DNA of 64,000 nucleotides from the NCBI RefSeq assembly GCF_002575655.3, contig NC_053040.3, forward strand, positions 362,202,267 through 362,266,266, written 5' to 3'. Positions 22,774 through 32,349 of the stretch are shown piece by piece. The notes under the pieces are model-generated. The model made no database searches and was not told the DNA's origin. It saw only the letters and a program-made list of their open reading frames with translations. Position 1 is the stretch's first letter; every line of letters begins with the position of its first letter. A program made the position numbers and the translations under genes. This DNA comes from Aegilops tauschii subsp. strangulata (lineage: Eukaryota; Streptophyta; Magnoliopsida; Poales; Poaceae).

Positions 22774-23931
22774 TGTCGGGGGAAACGACACCTATGGGAC
22801 CACGAAGAATCCCTTTTGCTACGGTTGGCGGGCCCGGGGCTATGGGAAGAGCGGGATTAGAAGATCAACGCAGGGCGATTATCCAGGTTCAGGCTGCAAG
22901 TGATGCGTAATACTATACTCCTGCTGGTTTATGTTTATATGGTGTTCTTGGACTAGCTACAAAGCGTGCAGGGTCCAAAAAGTCCGAATCCTCTCTCAGT
23001 ACGCCGCGGGCCTTCTTTTATAGTCAAGGGGCTGCCACAGTGGCACACAAGAGGTGGAAAGTTTGTACAGTAGTCGAGTCTATCTCCTGGCACCGTAGGA
23101 CAAACACATATAATGCACTACCGACGTGCCCTTCTTGCTTTATCGGGGACGGCAAGGAAGCTCGTCCCAGCTATCGCCGCCTCGCTTGGCTTCGACGCGC
23201 GTCCGAGCTGACGAGGCGTGTAGTGCCACGCTGACTGGCTGCTGGGTTGGCGCGGTGGCTGAGTCTTCATGAAGATCTGCATGCCACCACGCAGGTGTTT
23301 GCTGAGTTGGCCTGGAAGCTGCACGTCGCCACGCAGGTGCCTGTCTTGTTGGCGGGCTGGCTGCTGTGTTGGAACGACGGTGGAGCTTTGGCAGGTGCGG
23401 GCCGGGCTGCGGCCCCGTGGATGTCTTCGGCAAGAGTCTTGCCGGGGGCCCCGGCAAGGGTCTTGCCACGGCATCATGGTCGTCCCCGGCAAGGGTCTTG
23501 CTGGGGGTCTCGTGGGTATCTTCGGCAAGGATCTTACCGAGGATCGTCGCCTTCTGGTTATCATCTAGTCTTGTATGCTTCTGGTCTTCACAAAGATCTG
23601 CATGCCACCATGGAGGTGCCTCCTGAGCCTTGGTTCCAATGTGGGTGATGGCATCAGAACTCTTAGGCTCAAGGGTGGCAGCTCTGCTGGTGTTGGGCAA
23701 GTTGCCCCGGCAAGGTTCTTGCCGGGGCTGTGGAGGCTGCACCGGCAAGGGCCTTGCCGGGGGAGTTCACCTCGCCCCTCTGCTCTTTGTGTTTCTGGTC
23801 TTGGAATTGCTCTATCCGCCTTGTGTATTTTCTCCCACTGCCCCGCCAAGCGTGGCCATCGGCTTGTGGCTCCAACTGCCCGCGCACAAGTAAAGGGGTG
23901 CAAATAGGACCCCTACTTTTGTACACCGACA
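22774..23931 (-). mobile_element. 3' LTR of a gypsy-type element on the minus strand (1158 bp)
   Basis: On the plus strand the block opens TGTCGGGGGAAACGACACC and ends TTTTGTACACCGACA. On the minus strand it therefore starts TGTCGGTGTACAAAAG, a common Triticeae gypsy LTR start. A polypurine tract sits immediately to the right, so this is the 3' LTR of a minus-strand element. The LTR carries six related palindromic words of the form CCGGCAAGG(G/T)(T/C)CTTGCCGG. It was inserted into the copia LTR. Confidence 0.8.
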
Positions 23932-23948
23932 GGAGCCCCCGGGCCTGC
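23932..23948 (-). other. Polypurine tract of the minus-strand gypsy element
   Basis: Plus-strand GGAGCCCCCGGGCCTGC reads on the minus strand as GCAGGCCCGGGGGCTCC directly before the LTR start TGTCGG, the standard site for plus-strand DNA priming. Confidence 0.65.
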
Positions 23949-24487
23949 GCCACATATAAGCGCGGAGCGTTATTGGGCCAGGCCCAGAACGGTGCGCGGG
24001 CGCGTGTGCGGTGGAGTTTTACCGCAGTAACTCCCTTGCTAGTTGCGCTCCCCCACGACCCGCGTTGAATGCGCGACGTGGGGGTCGTGCGTGATGTGGG
24101 GGTCATGCGTGGGGCGGTTGCTGCACTCATGCGTCACATTGTGGTAAATGGTAAAGAGGTGGCCCGCGCCTTCCCCAAAAAAGGGAGGAAAACGCAGGGG
24201 CGCGGCTCATTTACTAAGTGGACTCGGGTCGCGGCCTTCAAGGCGCCCGCGCCCCACGGTCACGGGGTAGAATACGGTCGCTTCAGTTGTCTTCTTGATT
24301 CCGGTTCTCTTGCCATGTGTCCTCCATGCCCCAAGGAGGGTAGGTGGTGGATGCGGAGGGCATGAGCCATAATGTCGAGGCGGGAAACCGGGTTGTCGCT
24401 GATTGGAGCAGCGGGTCTGTCCCGATTCCTTGCGCCCCTTCGCGGCCGGATTGGTCGAGCGGGGCAGCCGAGCCTCGGCCGCGCCCC

Positions 24488-24495
24488 TTTATAAG
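24488..24495 (+). promoter_or_regulatory. TATA box for the antisense B3-domain ORF
   Basis: TTTATAAG in GCGCCCCTTTATAAGAAG lies 79 bp before the ATG at 24574. The spacing and the pyrimidine-rich leader between them (CTTTCTTTCCTTCGTC before the ATG) look like a plant promoter and 5' UTR. This argues for the ATG at 24574 over in-frame codons upstream of the TATA box. Confidence 0.5.
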
Positions 24496-24573
24496 AAGAA
24501 GGGGAGGGGGACGGCGTCCTTCAATCCTTCAACGTTAACCTCACACCACCTTGACTCCTTTCTTTCCTTCGTC

Positions 24574-25227
24574 ATGGCGAGAGGGCGCGCTGGTGCTCCG
24601 ATGGCGGCGACGAGGGTCTCCGCTCGACAGCGTGCCCTTCCTTCCCAAGAGCTCGTGGCGGCAGAGCCGGCCGCGAGAGGAAGAGGGAGAGGGCGAGGCC
24701 GAGGCCGCTGTGGCGCTCGGGGAAGAGGAGGACGGGGTGGCGCACCGGCTTCGCCTCTGCCAGCGGCCCCTCCCCCAATGGAGGGCCATGTCGGAGACCA
24801 GCCCCACAAGTTCTACGTCAGGCTGCACGGGCCGGTGCGCGGTGGTCTTCGTCTCCCCACTCCGTTCGCTCGGGAGATGGAGCTTGACCCGCCTCAGGCC
24901 TTGAGGCTGCATGTGAGGGGATGCGGGAATGGCAGCATGCGGGTCGACGTCGACTTCCCCGCCCCTCATGTTATGTATCTCCGCCGTGGATGGAAGACCT
25001 TCGCTCGTGCCCATAGCTTGTTGGAGGAGCTCGTCCTCCAATTCAAATTGATGGAGAACGGCATGCTCTCCGTCAAGGTCTTCGGGCTCTTGGGAACTCG
25101 CCTAAGGTGTTGCGTGGAGAGCTCCTCCTACGGTGAAACCTCTTCCCCGAGCGGGAGTGACGAGGAGGACAGTGACAGCGACGACGAGGGCGTCAAACGG
25201 GAGGACGCCGACTCCGATTCCAACTGA
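24574..25227 (+). CDS. B3-like DNA-binding-domain protein carried antisense in a gypsy element
   Basis: A 217-residue frame. Residues 1-68 are basic and low complexity, with a GRGRGRGR run and an Ala/Pro spacer. Residues about 79-183 look like a B3 DNA-binding domain: KFYVRLHGPV, RLPTPFAREM, then LRRGWKTFARAHSL (the conserved GW..F segment), LQFKLMENGMLSVKVFG. The tail (184-217) is acidic with serines, like an activation or nuclear interaction tail. It lies between the polypurine tract and the lost pol region of a minus-strand gypsy element, in antisense to it. Plant Tat-lineage gypsy elements are known to carry extra ORFs at this place, some antisense. A TATA box precedes it, and TTAATGAAAAAG near 25481 could serve as poly(A) signal. 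The frame is intact. Whether it is expressed is unknown, and the B3 call is by eye. Confidence 0.6.
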   Translation: MARGRAGAPMAATRVSARQRALPSQELVAAEPAARGRGRGRGRGRCGARGRGGRGGAPASPLPAAPPPMEGHVGDQPHKFYVRLHGPVRGGLRLPTPFAREMELDPPQALRLHVRGCGNGSMRVDVDFPAPHVMYLRRGWKTFARAHSLLEELVLQFKLMENGMLSVKVFGLLGTRLRCCVESSSYGETSSPSGSDEEDSDSDDEGVKREDADSDSN

Positions 25228-26114
25228 CCGCGCCGCCCTCCTCCCTCGGCTCCGCGCCCTGCCGAGGGTCTTCCTCGTCAAGCTCTCCATCAGCGCGTTC
25301 CCCGCCGCTTCCTTTTTTCCTTCACCTGCCACTCGTGGGAGGAAAGGGGCAAGAACAGAGATCACGGGGCACCTATCTTCCTTTTTAAATTGTAGGCACT
25401 TGCCAAATCTTAATTTCTAGATAATGTAATCTCTCGAGCCCATGCTTGTGTCATGTAACCTTTGTACTCGCACCAGTATATTAATGAAAAAGTCTAGCCC
25501 TGCCGGGAACTCATGCACGTGTACGTTCGTGCGGGAGCAAAATGCCTCCTTAGTGTAAATAAACGAGTCCTCTCGGCAAGCCACCTTGCCGGCGCCCCTT
25601 GTGCCTGCCGGAGAATCACATATGCTGGGTTAGAGACAAAAGGCCCAGCCCCCCGTCCACCTCCTTTTGACAAGGGTCACCCCGACCACTCTGACCGAAG
25701 CAGCGTTCGGGTCGGAAATGGGAGCCCCCGAGTCCTTAAAGAAGAGTGGCGAGGTTTTCTAACGCACAAGTCACAGGTTACGAATACGAATGGGAAGAGG
25801 TAAACTTTATCTGTTTGGTTTGCCCGGGATCGTTGTGCCGGGTGGTCTTCTCAACTTCTTGCCGGAGCCGGGTTCTTGGCGGGATCGCGCGTCCTTGCCG
25901 TGGCTGGAAAGAAGAGAGGGCGAGAGCACGGAACCTCGGTGGTTCACTAATATTTACTGGAATCAAAAAGCAGTACAGTACCCTGGACATGTATGCATAT
26001 ACGTATACACATAAACATGGAAATCGACAGGAAAACTATACATACTAAGGGATTCCTTTTCCCTGACTGCGCACAGGGTCTGTGCCTGGCTCCGTACACA
26101 TGGTTACATGCCTT
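25228..26114 (-). mobile_element. Remaining internal 3' region of the minus-strand gypsy element
   Basis: Text between the B3 ORF and the CACTA terminus. It repeats themes of the LTR (CTTGCCGG words, GAGCCCCCGAG near 25722) and has no pol motif. It ends abruptly at 26115, where the CACTA element starts, so gag, pol and the 5' LTR of this gypsy element are not in the window. Confidence 0.5.
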
Positions 26115-26448
26115 CACTACAAAAAAAAGACACACCCGTGACATTTTGGGCCGAACGAAATTTTTTCTTTCATACTTATGACACTTCTATGACGGTAATT
26201 GTGACAAAACCTGGTATCATCATAGATGTGGTGGGGTCCTACTTCTATGACAAAAAATCATGACAGAAAATGGGTTTTTTGTCTTGGGCGGGCCGGAGAC
26301 GCAGCTGCATGACATTCTTTGGGCCGTCCATGACGGAGAAAACCGTGGTAGAAGCGAGGGAGAGGAAAATATCGGGGTGTTCCCGGTTAGGGTGGGTGGT
26401 CGGGGCCGAGCGATGCGCGTTTCTCTCGTACATGCACGCGCGTGGGTG

Positions 26449-27310
26449 CGAGGCGTTGGGCTCTAACTGAACCCGAGCGAGGCGTTGGGCTCTAACTGAA
26501 CCCGAGTGATTGCTCTGCAGGCTACGCGTTACTGAACCCGAGCGATCGATCGATGGCTGTTAACTCAACCTGATTGAGTGATTCCTTCGCTACTGCTGCT
26601 AACCGAAGCCGATCGATGCTGCCTCTGGATGAACAGTGAGCGTTGCTGGGGGGTTTGGTTGAACAGTTCCCGGTGGGGGTGGATGAACAGGACCCCGTGG
26701 TGTTGCCTCTGGATGAACAAGACCCCGATCGATCGAGCCGGTTGGGGCTGGATGAACAGGACCCCGTGGAGGGCTGGATGAACAGGACCACCCCATGGAG
26801 AGCAGGATGAACAGTAGACGGTGGAGGGCTGGATAAACAGTAGCCCGTGGAGGGGTGGTTGAACAGGAGCACGTAGAGAGGGCTGGTTGAACAGTAGCCG
26901 GTGGAGTAGCGCGCGGTGGAGGCTGGATGAACAGAAGCCCATTGATGAACAGTCGCAGGTGGAGGCTGGAGGAGGTCGACGGTGGATGAACAGTAGCCCG
27001 TGGAGGCTGGAGGGGGTCGACGGTGGAGATGAACAGTATCCCGTGGAGTCCCGTTTTGCGGTACGCCACACCCCTCCCAATGAACAGGACCCCCGTTTCG
27101 ACCGTAGCGCTCCAACACAAGTCCGTTTCCTCCGTTTTGCGGTATGCCACACCCCTCCCAATCAAAAGGACCCCCGTTTCGACCGTAGGAGGTCTGTTTC
27201 CTCCGTTTTGCGGTACGCCAGACCCCTCCTGATGAACAGGATCCCGTTTCGAACGTGGCCAGCCGAACACAAGGCCGTTTCCTCCGTTCTGCGGTACGCC
27301 AGGCCTCGCT
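26449..27310 (+). repeat. CACTA subterminal repeats
   Basis: Two exact 29-bp units with the core GGCGTTGGGCTCTAACTGAA lie at 26449-26477 and 26478-26506. From about 26625 the word GGATGAACAG(G/T) or GGTTGAACAG recurs more than a dozen times, usually followed by (T/A)(A/C)CCCGTGGAGG. From 27040 a longer unit with CCGTTTTGCGGTA(C/T)GCCA recurs four times. Short degenerate repeats near the ends are where CACTA transposase partners bind in En/Spm, so a binding role is likely but inferred. Confidence 0.8.
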
Positions 27311-27639
27311 TTCATCGGCTGTTCCATCCAAGCCCTCCCGATGAACACAACGACACATTCCGTTCCGACCCAGCCGGTTGGCTCCCCATGAACACGACGA
27401 CGACGTTGTTTCTCCGTTCCGACCCAGCCATGTACACGAGCCCTGGGCGTACGTACGCGCGAGTAGGCGTTCGAGACCCCGCCCGTATGTACGTACGTGG
27501 CCGTATTTACTTTCTTGCACCCTGGCCGCTCTACGTACGTGTACATGCTACGTGCGCGCCTCTACTACGACACATGCGCGCTTCTACATCGACCAATATG
27601 TATGTACACGTTTGCGACCAGAATGACAACGCTACGTAC

Positions 27640-30600
27640 GCTTCGACCAGGTGGGTCACGACTGTGAGGCACTTCCTTGCGTGCGAAGATGTAGCTGGTG
27701 GGTCCCAACAGTAAGGGGGCGAATCAGTTTTTTTGCCCGAACGCACTTCCTTGCGTGCGAAGATGTAGCTGGTGGGTCCCAGTAGTCAGGGGGAAATGTT
27801 TTTTCACGAAATACGGTGGCCCGTCCGGTGGGTCCCCACTGTCAGGTCGAATAATAATTATTTTCCGCGTAATAAGGAGGCACTTCCTTGCTGCGGCCGT
27901 GGACCCAGCTGTCAGCCTCTCCACATACAGTACTCTTCCGATGGAAGTCGTTCCTTGACCACGTTGACCATGCCGCGCCGAGAGCACCAGGGCGGTGGAC
28001 GACGGCGAGGCCTAGGAAGGGGACGACGCGGAGCCGGGGAAGACGCGGCAGTGGAAGCTCGCGTGGAGAGGAGTAAGAGGGTTCACTGGTTTGGCTGCGG
28101 TGTGAGGCTGACGTCACCGCAGTTCTTGGGCAGCGGTGGGAATAGTAGGGGGCGGTGAGGCCTCCGCGGCAGCACAGCCGGGCAGGGGAGGCAGGAGCAT
28201 GCGGCACGACCAGCGCTGCTTTGGGCGGCTGGAGCAAGAAGACCAGAGGTTGAAGAAGCACTACGGCTGTTGGATGGACATCGTACGGTCACTGGAGCTA
28301 GAATCGCTCATATTGACTAAGTTGACAAAGCACTCTGTCCCCGTCAACTTAGTAGGCCCACAAGTCAGCCACCCACCAAGGTGGGTCCCAACTAGCAGGG
28401 GGAGTATTCATTTTCTTGTGCGTAATAAGGAGGCACTTCCGGTGGGTCCGAGCTGACAGCGGGGGGAACGTTTGTTCGTGAAATATGGTGGCCCGTCGGG
28501 TGGGTCCCAGGAGTCAGGGGGGAACGTTTTTTTTGCCAAATACGGTGGCCCGTCCGGTGGGTCCCTGCTGTCAGGTGGGGGAATAATTGTTTTCCGCGTA
28601 ATAAGGTGGCACTTCCTTGCGGCTGCCGTGGACCCAGCTGTCAGCCTCTCCACGTACAGTACTCTTCCGATGGAAGTCGTTCCTTGACCATGTTGACAAC
28701 GCCGCGCCGAGAGCACCAGGGCGGTGGACGACGGCGAGGCCTAGGAAGGGGACGACGCGGAGCCGGGGAAGACGCGGAAGTGGATGCCCACGCATAGAGG
28801 AGTATGAGGGTTCACTGCGTCACTGCGGTGTGAGGCTGCTGTCGCCGCAGAATAACAGGGGGTGTGGGTGAGTAGAGGGATGGCCTGGCCAGCGGTGGGA
28901 GTAGTAGGGGGCGCTGGGGCCTCCGCCGCATCGCAGCCGGCCACAGGAGGCAGGAGCACGAGGCACGACCGGCGCTGGTTTGGGCGGCTGGAGCAAGAAG
29001 ATCAGAGGTTGAAGAAGCACTACGGTCGTTGGATGGACATCGTACGGTCACTGGAGCTAGAATCGTGCATATTGACTAAGTTGACAAAGCCCTCCGTCCC
29101 CGTCAACTTAGTACCATAAGTCAGCCTGCCACTATACTGGGTCCCAGCTAGCAGAGGGAGCATTCATTTTTTTGTGCGTAATAAGGAGGTAACGTTTTTT
29201 TGCGAAATACAGAGGCCCTTTCGGTGGGTCCCAGATGTCAGGTGGAGGAATCATTATTTTGCGCGTAATAAGGAGGCATTTTCTTGCGTGCGTCCGTGGA
29301 CCCAGCTGTCAGCCTATCCACGTACAGTCCACTTCAGATGCATGTCGGTCGTTGACCACGTTGACCAGGCCGCACCGAGAGCACCAGGGCGGTGGACGAC
29401 AGCGAGGCCTAGGAAGGGAATGACACGGAGGCAGGGAAGACTCGGCAGTTGTTTCCCATGCGGAGGGGAGTACGACTGTACGAGGGTTTACTAGTTCGTC
29501 TACCGTCGCGGGAGAATAACAGCAGGTGTGGGTGAGTAGAGGGATGGCTAGGCCAGCGATGGGAGTACGGTGGGGCAGTGAGGCCTGCGCGGCAACACAG
29601 CCGACTGCGGGGAGGAGAGAGCAGGCAGTCCCACCGGCGCTTGTTTGAGCGGCTGGAGCAGGAAGAGCAGAGATTGAAGAAGCACGACGGCCGTTGGATG
29701 GACATCCAACAGTCACTGCTTGTGTGTCAACCTTTTTTTAGGAAAACCTCAAATCTGTGGAAAACATCATACAACCCATCTGCCATTATTTCTAATAATT
29801 TACAGCCCATTTGCTAATTCTTAAGGTTTTTTAGCCCATATTCTTTTTGTTAGCATTACAGCCCATATTGTGGCCACAGTTAAAAAATTATACGAAATTT
29901 TGCATATTTTGGTGCGGTCCGAACTGTTTTTAATCCCGAAATTTCGAGTCACATTCAAACTGATTTTAAAAATAAATGTATATCAATATAAAATCCAACA
30001 AATTGTCCATGCATAAAAATCAATGCAATTTAAAATCTCGAAATGAAAAAAATAAATTTGAAACTAATTGCCGGTTTGATGTGTTTTAAAAATGTACAAC
30101 CCATTTCTCATTACTGATAGGCCATTTTCTCGGCCAGCCGAATGAAGCTCTCCTCGTCTTGAAAGGTTTGCAGCCCAACAGGCCTGACAAAGCGACTTAC
30201 TTGGCAAATCACAAAAAAAACTGGTTTGTGGCCATAGACCCAGCTGCGGCCGTGGACCTAGCTGTCAGCCTCTCCACGTACAGTACTCTTCCGATGGAAG
30301 TCGGTCGTTGACCACATTGACCACGCCGCGCCGAGAGCACCAAGGCGGTGGACGACGGCGAGGCCTAGGAAGGGGATGACGCGGAGCCGGGGAAGACGCG
30401 GCAGTAGATGCCGACGTGGAGAGGAGTACGAGGGTTCACTGGTTCGGCTGCAGTGTGAGGCTGCCGTCGCCGCAGAATAACAGGGGGTGTGGGTGAGTAG
30501 AGGGATGCCCTGGCCAGTGGTGGGAGTAGTAGGGGCGGTGAGGCCTCCGCGGCATCATAGCCGGCCACGGGAGGCAGGAGCACGCGACACGACCGGCGCA

Positions 30601-30950
30601 GGTTTGGGCGGCTGGAGCAAGAAGACCAGAGGTTGAAGAAGCACTACTGCCGTTGGATGAACATCGTACGGTAACTGGAGCTAGAATCGTTCATATTGAC
30701 TAAGTTGACAAAGCCCTCCGTCCCTGTCAACTTGGTAGGCCCACAAGTCAGCCTCCCACGATGCTGGGTTCCAGCTGGCAGGGGGAGTATTCATTTTTTT
30801 TGTTCGTAATAAGGAGGCACTTCCTTGCGTGCGAAGATAGCTGGTGGGTCTGACCTGTCAGCGGGGGGCACGTTTTTTTCCCGAAATACAGAGGCCCTTC
30901 CGGTGGGTCCCAGATGTTAGGTGGAGGAATCAAAGACTTGAGAAGGCGTG
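27640..30950 (+). repeat. GC-rich tandem array inside the CACTA element, four main units
   Basis: Units are anchored by GTGGACCCAGCTGTCAGCCT-like text at about 27899, 28629, 29297 and 30252 (the last reads GTGGACCTAGCTG). Each continues with GTACAGTACTCTTCCGATGG or a variant, GAGAGCACCA(G/A)GGCGGTGGAC, GGCGAGGCCTAGGAAGGG, and ends near GGCGGCTGGAGCA(A/G)GAAGA and CACTGGAGCTAGAATCG (third unit shortened). Spacing is about 730, 670 and 955 bp. Between units the phrase GGTGGGTCCCA recurs. 29740-30230 is an AT-rich interruption with repeated CAGCCCAT words. Open frames here lie on both strands and are not convincing genes. Confidence 0.85.
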
Positions 30951-31160
30951 CAAAACAAGCTAGTGTACCAGTAAAGAGACGTTGCTGAGTTTTAGAAGAA
31001 AGAGAGACGTGCTCCTGTAGCTGGTTCGAATCCAAACTTAGACTATGACTATATATGGTGCTATGCTACTCTGCAAGTAATGAAACTGACATATCCAACG
31101 TTCGCTTCTCCTCTTCTCTACTTACTCTGCCTAGCATCAGAAGCTCTGGCCGCAGCAACC

Positions 31161-31841
31161 ATGTCCGCTGGCTGCTCATACACCTGCTCTTGAACAGGCA
31201 ACAACCAAATATGCGCCAAGTCGCCACCCGTACCATCGCCTGTGGGTCTCATCACACCCCCGCCGGCACGCGCACCGCAACCGGTTGCTCATCGCAACCC
31301 ACTGCCGTTGGTGTGGTGCCATTGCTGCAAATCACGCAGAGTCATCCGTCGCATCTCAACCACAATCCTCAACCCTGGCCGAGTCTTCTACAAATGCCCG
31401 AATCATGGGGTAATAATATGTTTAAGTGTTGTTCTGCTGCTTTCAGTTGCTGATTTTTTTAATAGTTTGGTTGATGATCTTCCAATTTGATTCGTGCAGA
31501 AAAGGGAAGATTCGTGTGATTTGTATTTCTGGGAAGTTGCTGATGTGGGGGAGTGCAACTACGCTGATTATTTGGTTAGCCAAGGAATCCCAATACCAGC
31601 AGGTTGGGGTGTTGGACAAGTAACTGAAGGAATGACAGAAGAGGAAGATGCAGAGCAGAAGGTTAAAGATGCAGTTCCTCTGATCATGGCCAAGCAACAG
31701 CTGCTGAACAGCCTTGACAGCAATGAGGAGATGAAAGAGCTTGTGAAGATAATGGGCAGAATCGATGTGCTCTGTAGGATGATTGTCTCTTTATTTGCAC
31801 TGTATGTAGCACTCGTGATGTATTCAGTGGCTATGACATGA
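31161..31841 (+). pseudogene. GRF-type zinc-finger protein gene with C-terminal membrane segment, one premature stop
   Basis: The ATG at 31161 opens a frame stopped after ten codons by TGA at 31191-31193. The same frame then continues to 31409. Removing a GT...AG intron (31410-31499) joins it in phase to 31500-31841. Across the junction is a GRF zinc finger: WCHCCKSRRV, NPGRVFYKCPNHG, then DSCDLYFWE, giving four cysteines plus the GRxFYxC core. The second exon has an amphipathic helix (AVPLIMAKQQLLNSLDSNEE) and ends in one hydrophobic segment (MIVSLFALYVALVMYSVAM). GRF fingers bind single-stranded nucleic acid in some proteins. This gene sits between the CACTA repeat array and the transposase and converges on it, so it is likely a passenger of the element. 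An alternative start downstream of the stop would have no ATG before the finger. Confidence 0.6.
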
Positions 31842-32349
31842 GCACTTTGCTGAAACTAGTAATGAATGAAACCTGTGGAGCAGGCTGGGCGTAGTGTTGT
31901 GAACATCTAATGATTTATATTAACGGAAATCAGGGGGTATCCCTTTTTGCTCATAAAAAAATAAATAGCAGAGGCCCTTTTGGTAATAAATAAATAAATT
32001 AGCAGAGGACCTCTCGGGTCAGCTTTGTTCTCATTCGAAGACGTTGAGCAAATTGCAGTCCAACAACAAACTATGTCATCAAATTTAAGTTTCACAGCCA
32101 AATATGAGTACAACTAAACAACAATGTCATCATGTTTTAGTCGTCATACAATCATCAAAAACAAATCAGCATACATAAAAAGTGATGTTCTCACAGGAAA
32201 ATACTAAACAACATGTTCATTAGGTTTCAGTTGTCATAGCAAATACAATTTCACATAGTAGATAAAAAAACGTCTTCTGGCAGGCAAATACGACAAAAGC
32301 AATGTAATCATCATCCGCAGCAGCAGCGTCAACATCTTCGCCATCTGTA
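31842..32349. other. Spacer between convergent GRF and transposase genes
   Basis: AT-rich, with A-runs and an AATAAATAAATAAA text near 31984. It probably holds the 3' UTRs of both genes. Nothing else seen. Confidence 0.4.

Noticed and set aside
24403..24573. N-terminal extension of the B3 ORF to an ATG or alternative start at 24403
   Set aside because: The TATA box at 24488 lies inside this extension, so transcription would start downstream of it. The ATG at 24574 is better placed.
26522..27520. 332-codon minus-strand ORF with Ser/Thr-rich repeats
   Set aside because: The peptide repeats simply mirror the GATGAACAG subterminal DNA repeats of the CACTA element, and other frames are open as well.
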